The notes below the pieces were generated by a model. It made no database searches, was not told where the DNA came from, and saw only the letters and a list, made by a program, of their open reading frames with translations. A stretch of 11,937 nucleotides of DNA from Acidobacteria bacterium AH-259-L09 (GTDB lineage: Bacteria > Acidobacteriota > UBA6911 > RPQK01). The stretch spans positions 1 through 11,937 of the forward strand of contig JALLOL010000058.1 in the NCBI GenBank assembly GCA_027717875.1, read 5' to 3'. Of this stretch, positions 5,816 to 11,937 are shown piece after piece. Within the stretch, counting starts at the first letter, position 1, and each line of letters begins with the position of its first letter. The translations under genes were made by a program, and so were the position numbers.

Positions 5816-6711
5816 TCGCAGAGAAATTCGTCGACCTCTACGCCCGGAACAGCGGGCTGCGTGACAAGCTCCTGGCCGAGCGTGACGTGGTCCTCACGTA
5901 TGCGCTGCGTGCGCTCCTCGATGCCGACGTCATGGGCCATCTTGCCTTCAAGGGCGGCACTTGTCTGCGGAAGACCGTCTTCGGCTCGACCGGCCGCTTC
6001 TCGGAGGACCTCGACTTTACGCTCTCGACCGACCGGCAGCCCGACGACGTCCTGGTTCAGGTCGTCGAAGTCTTCAACCAAGAGCATTACGGGATCACGT
6101 TCACCTTCGACGAGTACTACAAGACCGATGACGCTGAGTCCTTCGGCGGCGACGTGCTGTACCGACATGCCTGGAATGAGCAGGGACGGTTTCGCTTGCA
6201 GGTTAGCCTGCGCGAGCGGCCGACCCTGGTACTCGCGTCGGCTCCCATGAAGCACCAGGCGTACTTTCCCCATCTCGAGTTCGAGCGGTTCGAGCTGCCT
6301 TCGCTCCAGCTCATCGAGATGATTGCCGAGAAGGTGCGTGCCGCCTTCCAGCGCGCCAAGGTCCGCGACCTGTACGATCTTCATTGTTTCGCCGCGACGC
6401 CCTTCGACGCCGAGCTGCTCCGGCGGCTTGCCGTGCTCAAGCTCTGGCAGGCGCACGACCCGTTCGACCCGGAGGCCTTCTTCGGGCGCCTTCGGGACGC
6501 GCTCTACGACTGGGAGGACCTCCAGCGCCTGCTCCGCACCGGCGAACGCATCGATCCCGCCGAGATCATCGGGACGGTCGAGCGCCGATATCGCGTGCTC
6601 CGAGCCTTAACCGAGCTTGAGCTGCAGGTCATCGCCGACGCCAGAAGCGGATGGAACGAGTCGCTGGCCGATCGGCTTCGCGCCGAGATCCGGGCGTTGG
6701 TCCCCCAATGA
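5812..6711 (+). CDS. abiEii: AbiEii-type nucleotidyltransferase toxin
   Basis: The start is taken as GTG 5812, overlapping the antitoxin stop (GTGA), which gives 299 residues. A longer frame from GTG 5686 would overlap the antitoxin gene by 130 bp and is unlikely. Family motifs are complete. FKGGTCLRK (residues 46-54) is the nucleotide-binding GGT motif. FSEDLDF (63-69) holds the metal-binding aspartates Asp66 and Asp68. IAEKVRAAFQ (171-180) and RDLYDL (185-190) are the later lysine and aspartate motifs. AbiEii proteins belong to the DNA-polymerase-beta-like nucleotidyltransferases (DUF1814). Relatives such as MenT block tRNA use by adding nucleotides to the 3' end, and the system causes abortive phage infection or stabilises plasmids. 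All catalytic positions are present and the frame is intact, so the toxin is probably functional. Its exact substrate is not predictable. Confidence 0.9.
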   Translation: MIAEKFVDLYARNSGLRDKLLAERDVVLTYALRALLDADVMGHLAFKGGTCLRKTVFGSTGRFSEDLDFTLSTDRQPDDVLVQVVEVFNQEHYGITFTFDEYYKTDDAESFGGDVLYRHAWNEQGRFRLQVSLRERPTLVLASAPMKHQAYFPHLEFERFELPSLQLIEMIAEKVRAAFQRAKVRDLYDLHCFAATPFDAELLRRLAVLKLWQAHDPFDPEAFFGRLRDALYDWEDLQRLLRTGERIDPAEIIGTVERRYRVLRALTELELQVIADARSGWNESLADRLRAEIRALVPQ

Positions 6712-6842
6712 TTTCCTTCTTACGAAACGGGAACGGACGGACGCGGTGCGTAATGGTCTTCGGGTTGGAAGATAGGGCGCGATGGGTTGTAATCGTCGTG
6801 GAGCCAGAGGCGAATTTGGATTCGGCGACCTTGACGGTGCCG

Positions 6843-6856
6843 GCGGCAATTGCCGC
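6843..6856. repeat. 14-bp perfect palindrome downstream of abiEii
   Basis: GCGGCAATTGCCGC is its own reverse complement. It lies about 130 bp after the abiEii stop and 28 bp before a second palindrome. The 224 bp from 6712 to 6935 otherwise hold nothing I can identify. Confidence 0.6.
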
Positions 6857-6884
6857 AGCGAATCCGCCAGGCCGATAAGGAACC

Positions 6885-6901
6885 GCGGAGTGTCACTCCG
6901 C
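6885..6901. repeat. 17-bp perfect inverted repeat (possible transcript-end hairpin or protein site)
   Basis: GCGGAGTG and CACTCCGC flank a single T. As RNA it would form a 7-bp GC-rich stem with a three-base loop. A run of U does not follow directly, so it is a poor intrinsic terminator. It could still help to end abiE transcription, or be a dimeric protein site. Confidence 0.5.
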
Positions 6902-6935
6902 TGTTCGCAAGAGACGAAACATGTTTCTGTTTTGT

Positions 6936-7042
6936 TTCCGCTCGAGATGATGATCCGGACTGAGCAGGAATTTCAAATTACACAAATCAATGTCGTCCTC
7001 AACTGGTTTGGAGAACTCAAGCGGCTGGTGCCGACGGAGTGA
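6936..7042 (+). pseudogene. C-terminal remnant of a kinase/TolB beta-propeller protein
   Basis: The frame ends MMIRTEQEF, then QITQINVVLNWFGELKRLVP, then TE and a stop at 7040-7042. The segment INVVLNWFxELKRLVP is the characteristic last ~20 residues of Ser/Thr kinase proteins with a WD40-like/TolB propeller (normally preceded by a FLMIK-like strand, here MMIRT). Nothing upstream in this frame resembles the propeller, and no ribosome binding site is seen, so only the tail survives. TolB-N/TPR and propeller C-termini usually occur in different kinase subfamilies. This is therefore more likely a second ancestral kinase gene than the other end of the one at 1768. The 138 bp after it (7043-7180) show no gene. 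Confidence 0.72.
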
Positions 7043-7180
7043 ATTTACCTGCTGTATGTCCGCTAGAATGGACCCAGTGCGCTTTGAACTTCCGATATAT
7101 GGGCTGAGATCCTGCCTCCGATTCTAATTACCTTCAACTCGCTGTAAGCCTATCGGACGCCCTGCAAGCGGTCAGAGTTT

Positions 7181-9568
7181 TCAGCCTCCGGAGGATTGAG
7201 CAGCTCGGCTAGCCAGCGCCTCCTTCACTCGCTCCCGCGTGAACGGTACCTCTCGGATACGAGCGCCGGTGGCATCGAAGATCGCGTTGCCAATCGCCGC
7301 CGCAGCCAGCGTGATTGTGGTCTCACCAGCCCCCATCGCCTCCACGTCGGCACGGTTGATCAGTATCGTTTCCATCTCCGGCACCTCGAAGCCCAGCGGC
7401 AGGCTGGCGTACGTTTGCCAGTCCACCGACGTCACCTTCTCCTCGTCCCACGTGACCTCTTCGAGGAGCGCGCGGCTCATTCCCTGGAGCGTGCCCCCTT
7501 CGATTTGGTTCCGCAGTCCGTCGGGGTTCGAGATGGGACCACAATCCATGCCGGCCACGAGGCGCTTTACCGCAACGGCTCCGGTGTCTTGATCGACCTC
7601 AACTTGGGTCGCCAAGGCGCAGTACCCGTTGTCACCCTCATACAGCACGCAAGCGATCCCGCGGCCGGTCGCAACTCCGCTCCTGGCGATATCCTGCCTG
7701 GGGGAGGGACGGCTATCCCAGTTGGCCTTCTGCGCCACGGCCTTTAGGACCTCGATCAACCGTGGGTCGCTCAGGTGATCGAGTCGGAAGGCCACAGCAT
7801 CAGCGCCCACCTGCGCCGCCACCTCATCCATGACGGACTCGTGAGCAAAGGTATTCTGGAGTCGTGAAGGAGATCTCAGGGGTCCCGTGAAGAACGGCGA
7901 TCTGACGTTGTGCGTCAGCACCCGCTCGCTCTTGACGGTTCCGGTGCCCCCGCACCTGCCACCGACGCACCCGGCAACGTATGAAGGTGCGGCATTGCTG
8001 CGGTTACGGTACGCGCCCCTGGGATCCGGCGCCGGCATTCGTGGAGTGAACACCGCTGGCTTGAAGCCAGCGAGGAAACCGGTGACAACATTCCCCGGAG
8101 TCCCGCTGCGCGGCCGACTGCCCAACGTTGGGTACCAGGCCTCGTGGTCCCAGGCGAGAATCCTTCCCTGGGTGTCAACTCCCACGCGCTGATCGATGAC
8201 GTAAGCGTATCCATAGTTCTCCCACGCCATTTCGTCCCGTCGCGTGAGCTGCACACGCACCGCCCGACCCACCGCTTGAGACAGCAGCGCGGCGTCGTAC
8301 GATACGGTGTCGGCGCCGTTAATCCCGTAGCAACCGGATCCCATCTTGAAGATGATCCTCACCTCCTGTGGCGACACGCCCAGGATCATCGCCGCTGTCT
8401 GTCGCAGCGGATGCACGGCCTGGGTCGCCGACCAGATGGTGGCTTTCCTGCCCTGTACATCGGCAACCGCGCAGGAGCTGCCGACCGATCCGTGCATCTG
8501 ATACGGATACCGATAGGTGGCGCTCACGACGCTGGCTGCCCTCGCAAGTGTCTCATCCACATCTTTGGAATCCACGACAAGCGTGTCACGGGTCGGGGTC
8601 TGATGTCGCAGCTGCTCGTGGAAGTCGCCATGGCTCGGCAGCCCAACGCCCGAACTCCACTTGCATGCAAGCTTGCGGGCGGCCTGGATCGCCTGCCAGG
8701 GTTTCTCAGCGACCACGCCCACGAAGTCGTTCTTAACAACGACCTTCACGAGTCCAGGAAGGTCTCCAACCGAACGCTCGTCCACGCTGACCAGCGTTGC
8801 TCCCACAACGGGTGGCCTGACCACTCTGCCGTGCAGCATGCCGGGGACACGCACGTTGTGCACGAACTCGAAACGGCCGGCGACCAAGGCCGGGATCTCC
8901 GAGCGTGGCACCGCCTTTCCGAGCACGCGCCACTCGCTCGGGTGTTTGCGCTTGGCACCGCTGTCCAGCTGAAGGCTGAACTTCTTCCCTCCGACCAGGG
9001 CCCCATATCCCACGCTCCTGGAGGGATCGGTCCGGACGCTGATCACACCATCTTCGACCGTGAGCTGCTCGACGGGAACCTGGAGACGTTCTGCTGCTAG
9101 GCGCAACAGCGCTTCACGAGCCGTTGCACCGGCCTGGGCCAGGTTGCTTGTGTTGAAATTGGCCGGGTGTGACTGGCTACCGGATGTGGTGCCCTGATCG
9201 GGGGTCAGCGCGGTATCGCACTGAATGAGGGTCACGTGATCGAACGGTACGGCGAGCTCTTCAGCGATCAGCTGTGTCTGAGCAGTGTACAGACCCTGAC
9301 CGAGTTCACACTTGCCGGTGTAGGCTATCACCCGCCCGTCGTCGCCAATCGCAATCCATGAGTCGAGCTGGTCGCCTGACACCCCGAGATTTTGAGCTGC
9401 TGCGGGTCCTGATGCCAGTATCCTCGACGCTCTGGCCACGCTGAAGCCGACAATCAAGACGCCGGCCCCCTTGACAAAGTCCCGGCGGGACAACCCGCTA
9501 CGGTTCAGCGCGGCAAGGGCATCCGTAGTCAAGGTCGGCGGGTCGGCGGCGGCTGGTCTCTTCCTCAT
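7181..9568 (-). CDS. Molybdenum hydroxylase large subunit, isoquinoline 1-oxidoreductase beta type, Tat-exported
   Basis: A 795-residue xanthine-dehydrogenase-family subunit that binds the molybdopterin cofactor and hydroxylates a carbon of an aldehyde or N-heterocycle. ATG 9568 overlaps the stop of the small-subunit gene (ATGA); an in-frame start at 9634 would lie inside that gene and is rejected. A twin-arginine signal, SRRDF (residues 27-31), precedes a hydrophobic stretch and a PAAAQ cleavage-like site near residue 58, so the folded enzyme is probably exported. Cofactor-domain landmarks include YTGKCELGQGL (83-93), GTTSGSQS (126-133), MGSGCYGINGAD (409-420) and a C-terminal MGAGET with the catalytic-type Glu749. 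The length is close to that of single-chain isoquinoline oxidoreductase beta subunits. No cytochrome c subunit or XdhC/CoxF-like maturation factor is visible here. The substrate is unknown. Confidence 0.88.
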   Translation of the reverse strand: MRKRPAAADPPTLTTDALAALNRSGLSRRDFVKGAGVLIVGFSVARASRILASGPAAAQNLGVSGDQLDSWIAIGDDGRVIAYTGKCELGQGLYTAQTQLIAEELAVPFDHVTLIQCDTALTPDQGTTSGSQSHPANFNTSNLAQAGATAREALLRLAAERLQVPVEQLTVEDGVISVRTDPSRSVGYGALVGGKKFSLQLDSGAKRKHPSEWRVLGKAVPRSEIPALVAGRFEFVHNVRVPGMLHGRVVRPPVVGATLVSVDERSVGDLPGLVKVVVKNDFVGVVAEKPWQAIQAARKLACKWSSGVGLPSHGDFHEQLRHQTPTRDTLVVDSKDVDETLARAASVVSATYRYPYQMHGSVGSSCAVADVQGRKATIWSATQAVHPLRQTAAMILGVSPQEVRIIFKMGSGCYGINGADTVSYDAALLSQAVGRAVRVQLTRRDEMAWENYGYAYVIDQRVGVDTQGRILAWDHEAWYPTLGSRPRSGTPGNVVTGFLAGFKPAVFTPRMPAPDPRGAYRNRSNAAPSYVAGCVGGRCGGTGTVKSERVLTHNVRSPFFTGPLRSPSRLQNTFAHESVMDEVAAQVGADAVAFRLDHLSDPRLIEVLKAVAQKANWDSRPSPRQDIARSGVATGRGIACVLYEGDNGYCALATQVEVDQDTGAVAVKRLVAGMDCGPISNPDGLRNQIEGGTLQGMSRALLEEVTWDEEKVTSVDWQTYASLPLGFEVPEMETILINRADVEAMGAGETTITLAAAAIGNAIFDATGARIREVPFTRERVKEALASRAAQSSGG

Positions 9569-10032
9569 ACTCCCGCCTCCCGTGCGTAGCGCTTGATGGC
9601 CCGAAGCATGCGAACGTGCGCGAAGCAACGGCACAGCACCGTCGACATTGCCTGCCGCATCTGCTCGTCGCTGGCCTTCGGGTTCTCATCCAGCAAGGCT
9701 TTCGCCGTCAAGATCACACCGCTGAGACAGAACCCACATTGCGTGGCCTGCTCATCGATGAAAGCTCGCTGAATTGGGTGCGGCTTCTCGGCCGTTCCCA
9801 ACCCTTCCAGTGTGATGATGTCCGCTGCATCCATCGTCCCCACGGGCGTGACGCAGGAGCGGATTGCCCGCCCTGCTGCAATGACCGTGCAGGCCCCGCA
9901 CTGTGCGAGGCCACAACCAAACTTCGGCCCACGCAGCTCGAGGTCGTCGCTCAGCACGTACAGCAGCGGTGTCGTCAGGTCCACGTCCAGGGTGTGAGAA
10001 CGACCGTTGACCGTCAGGGTAATCGCGCTCAT
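9565..10032 (-). CDS. [2Fe-2S] subunit of the molybdenum hydroxylase (isoquinoline 1-oxidoreductase alpha type)
   Basis: This 155-residue electron-transfer subunit has all eight iron ligands. Cys40, Cys45, Cys48 and Cys60 lie in the N-terminal plant-ferredoxin-like domain (GCGLAQCGACTV, then SC). Cys99, Cys102, Cys134 and Cys136 lie in the C-terminal helical domain (QCGFC, LCRC). It passes electrons from the molybdenum site of the partner encoded immediately downstream. ATG 10032 has a strong ribosome site, AGGAGGG, eight bases upstream. It has no signal peptide, so it would have to be exported as a complex with the Tat-bearing large subunit, as known for related heterodimers. The 4-bp overlap with the large-subunit gene suggests coupled translation. 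Confidence 0.92.
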   Translation of the reverse strand: MSAITLTVNGRSHTLDVDLTTPLLYVLSDDLELRGPKFGCGLAQCGACTVIAAGRAIRSCVTPVGTMDAADIITLEGLGTAEKPHPIQRAFIDEQATQCGFCLSGVILTAKALLDENPKASDEQMRQAMSTVLCRCFAHVRMLRAIKRYAREAGV

Positions 10033-10115
10033 GTCGTTTTCCCTCCTGTGTGATGTCCCCGCGGCACCTTCCCGAGTCGTGTGGCAATTGACATTTCAAG
10101 TCTCCTTTTTGCAAT

Positions 10116-11123
10116 TCAGTTGGAAGACGGATAGAGAAGGTGACCCCTGTTTTTGACACGAATCTGGTAGAGGTTCTTGCCGGCTGTCACATACAGGGTC
10201 TTTAGATCCGGCCCCCCCAAAGTGCAGTTTGTAACGGTGTCTTCCGGGATGGGAATTCGCTTCAGTAGTTCACCCGCGGGGCTGATGATGTAGATCCCGG
10301 CATGGTTTTCCGGTGGATTGTTATTGTTCCCTGCCGCCCCATAGATGTTGCCTTCCACATCAATCGCCATACCGTCAATCCCTCGGCCACTACCGAAACT
10401 ATAGATCGACCGTCCATTGGAAAGGCTGCCATCCTCCTGGATGTCAAAGGCCATAAGGCGAGCCTCCCGCATCGGTTCAGACTTGGTGTCGGCCACGTAG
10501 AGCATCTTGCCGTCCGGGGAGATGATAAGACCATTCGGTTTATGAATATCCGGCTTCGTCGCTACGCGGGTGAGCGAGCCGTCCGGGTCGATCCGATAGA
10601 CATCTTCCGTTTCCAGCTCCCGGCCCGCCTGACTGCCATAGCGAGGATCGCTGAAGTAAATGCCCCCTTGGCGCTCAATCACGAGATCGTTAGGACTGTT
10701 CAATCTCTTGCCCTGGTAACGTTCGGCCAGCACCTCAACCTTGCCGGTTGAGAGGTCCATGCGAGTGATGCGTCGGCCACCGTCTCTTCCATTTCCTTCG
10801 CAGGCAATGAGCCGACCCTCGGCGTCGAATGCCAGACCGTTGGCCCGGTGACTGGGTCGCCTGAACTCACTCCACGAGCCGTCCGGGCTCCACTTGATGA
10901 TGCGAGTGCCCCGGATTTCACTGAAGTAGACGTTACCCTCCGCGTCAGCTGCGGGACCCTCCGTAAATGCAACCGACACAGCTATCTGGAGCTCGGCGCT
11001 GGACTCCAGCGGAGACATCAGCAAATTCTCCGGTGCGGCCATCTGCGGGGATTCTGTTGGAGCTGGCGAGCAACAGACCACCAGCGTGTAGACCAAGCCC
11101 AAGACGAAACAAACGCCCTTCAC
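10116..11123 (-). CDS. SMP-30/gluconolactonase-like beta-propeller lipoprotein
   Basis: A 335-residue six-bladed propeller of the SMP-30/gluconolactonase/LRE family, members of which hydrolyse lactones using one divalent metal. Candidate metal ligands are Glu55 (TEGPAAD), Asn145 (NSPNDL), Asn197 (KPNGLI) and Asp250 (GIDGMAID). Repeated propeller strands include EGNVYFSE, GGIYFSD, KMLYVADT and KTLYVTA. The N-terminus (KGVCFVLGLVYTLVVCCSP) is a lipoprotein-type signal with Cys18 or Cys19 as the lipid site, though the residue before the cysteine is unusual. The start is GTG 11123, with GGAGGA eight bases upstream. The stop lies 83 bp before the [2Fe-2S] gene on the same strand, and the gene is probably cotranscribed. 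Such a lactonase could act on a cyclic product of the hydroxylase. That link is contextual, and the activity could also be another hydrolase of the fold. Confidence 0.85.
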   Translation of the reverse strand: MKGVCFVLGLVYTLVVCCSPAPTESPQMAAPENLLMSPLESSAELQIAVSVAFTEGPAADAEGNVYFSEIRGTRIIKWSPDGSWSEFRRPSHRANGLAFDAEGRLIACEGNGRDGGRRITRMDLSTGKVEVLAERYQGKRLNSPNDLVIERQGGIYFSDPRYGSQAGRELETEDVYRIDPDGSLTRVATKPDIHKPNGLIISPDGKMLYVADTKSEPMREARLMAFDIQEDGSLSNGRSIYSFGSGRGIDGMAIDVEGNIYGAAGNNNNPPENHAGIYIISPAGELLKRIPIPEDTVTNCTLGGPDLKTLYVTAGKNLYQIRVKNRGHLLYPSSN

Positions 11124-11218
11124 GGGTTGACTCCTCCTTCAAGTTAATGGTTCTCGCGACTTGACGAAATGCAGCACACGATTTTCTAGCAAAGGAATAT
11201 CATATCGCGCCAAGCATG

Positions 11219-11794
11219 TCATTGGATTCTCACGGTGACGCCATGCTTTCGGCCGATTTCCTCCATCTCCGCCGCCGTGAGTGGAGGAAGCTGTGTGCCT
11301 GGAGGCGCTCCAGCATCGCGGAAGAAGCGCTCCAAACCCGGCGGCGCAACCACCCAGATGATTTCCGCACGCTGGTCACCGGTGTTGTCCACACCGTGCC
11401 AGACTCCTTCTGGAATGTAGACGGTGGTACCCGGCTCGAGCGTCACACGTTCATCGTCCAGGATGGCTATCCCATGCCCGTTATGAACGAAGAGTATCTC
11501 ATCCTGATGCTCATGCTGGTGGACGGGAATGCGGTACCCGACCTCCATCTGCTGAGTGCCCATTGCGACCCGCATGGAGCCGGTGTTAACAGGGTCCACT
11601 TTAATCGTGACTCGTCCACCACCGGGACGACGCAATAGAAGCACTTCCCCCTCATTAGGTTGAAGCACAAACCCGGCGGGTTTCTCTCCTTCCGTTTGCT
11701 CTCTTGTGGGCTCTTCCATCGAAGAGCAAAATAGAAGCAGGGCTGCAAGTGACAACAAGACCACCATGCCAACAACAGCGTTGATCGGTTTCAT
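11219..11794 (-). CDS. Membrane-anchored or lipoprotein cupin
   Basis: This 191-residue protein has both cupin motifs. Motif 1 (residues about 92-107) is HQHEHQDEILFVHNGHG, supplying His92 and His94 (or His94/His96) and Glu99. Motif 2 (122-137) is GTTVYIPEGVWHGVDN, a perfect G(x5)PxG(x2)H(x3)N with His133. It probably binds one divalent metal. The N-terminus (NAVVGMVVLLSLAALLLFC) is a hydrophobic signal, and Cys23 is a possible lipid site, although Phe at -1 is atypical. ATG 11794 follows GGAGGAGG almost directly, which is tight for a ribosome site. The longer frame from GTG 11887 has no ribosome site and would bury the signal sequence, so ATG is preferred. The stop is 95 bp before the SMP-30 gene. 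As the first gene of the set it may be an oxygenase, isomerase or binding protein; activity cannot be assigned. Confidence 0.8.
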   Translation of the reverse strand: MKPINAVVGMVVLLSLAALLLFCSSMEEPTREQTEGEKPAGFVLQPNEGEVLLLRRPGGGRVTIKVDPVNTGSMRVAMGTQQMEVGYRIPVHQHEHQDEILFVHNGHGIAILDDERVTLEPGTTVYIPEGVWHGVDNTGDQRAEIIWVVAPPGLERFFRDAGAPPGTQLPPLTAAEMEEIGRKHGVTVRIQ

Positions 11795-11937
11795 ACCTCC
11801 TCCATTGTTTTGTGACCCAAAATCCCGAAATTGAGCGGCCGGTCTCGAGAAGACGTCTGGGATGAAGCGGTCGGTGTGCTGACTCACTGCTCGATTGAAG
11901 CAAAGTTTCTAGTCCGCATTTCTCACACCCGGTCGTC
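11795..11937 (-). other. Upstream region of the cupin-hydroxylase operon
   Basis: This is the presumed promoter region for the minus-strand operon and runs to the window edge. I see no convincing -35/-10 pair, riboswitch or repeat in it. The end of the preceding gene is not visible. Confidence 0.35.

Noticed and set aside
5599..6456. Minus-strand open frame of 285 codons opposite abiEii
   Set aside because: Long antisense frames are common in GC-rich genes; abiEii carries all catalytic motifs in the plus frame.
8144..9100. Plus-strand open frame of 318 codons inside the molybdenum hydroxylase gene
   Set aside because: It is antisense to well-conserved hydroxylase sequence; the translation is rich in His, Arg and Pro without domain character.
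11124..11218. Possible internal promoter between the cupin and SMP-30 genes (minus strand TTGGCG about 18 bp TAGAAA)
   Set aside because: Both hexamers are weak and the 95-bp gap is compatible with one operon.
1..11937. CRISPR array, tRNA or rRNA genes
   Set aside because: No regularly spaced direct repeats and no cloverleaf- or rRNA-like sequence were seen on either strand.

Overview
The window looks like accessory DNA from an uncultured, probably soil- or sediment-type bacterium. It holds remnants of large Ser/Thr kinase proteins carrying TolB-like or beta-propeller output regions. These are typical of Acidobacteriota and similar gene-rich phyla, but the assignment is an inference and a weak one. 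Composition is mosaic: an AT-rich island (about 2352-3575), a GC-rich toxin-antitoxin block (about 4955-6711), and a right-hand operon of moderate to high GC.

Left part (1-4796) is a gene graveyard around two related insertion sequences. IS copy 1 (minus strand, cut by the left edge, ends at 1067) carries a DDE transposase whose N-terminus is shifted at a run of seven T. It abuts what looks like an acyl-CoA synthetase remnant. Then come the first ~100 codons of a frameshifted kinase (1768-2068), fused directly to a CapA-like fragment (2061-2351). Next is an intact AT-rich gene for a SEC-C zinc-motif protein (2502-3476), and then a TolB-like kinase-output fragment (3575-3725). That fragment stops at the terminal inverted repeat of IS copy 2 (3726-4796). 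Copy 2 has perfect 15-bp terminal repeats, and its transposase is dead (nonsense codon plus a ~355-bp deletion).

Centre (4834-6711) is a complete AbiE-type toxin-antitoxin operon. The AbiEi antitoxin/repressor overlaps the AbiEii nucleotidyltransferase by 4 bp (GTGA). The upstream region carries two tandem nested inverted-repeat units and a plausible promoter, as expected for autoregulation. Two perfect palindromes and another kinase C-terminal remnant (6936-7042) follow.

Right part (7181-11794) is a minus-strand gene set, probably one operon. In transcription order it encodes a membrane-anchored cupin, a lipoprotein SMP-30/gluconolactonase-like beta-propeller, a [2Fe-2S] subunit, and a Tat-exported molybdenum hydroxylase large subunit of the isoquinoline 1-oxidoreductase type. 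All the export signals point to the cell envelope. The set would suit extracytoplasmic oxidation of an aldehyde or heterocycle, with a lactonase-like step; the substrate cannot be read from the sequence.
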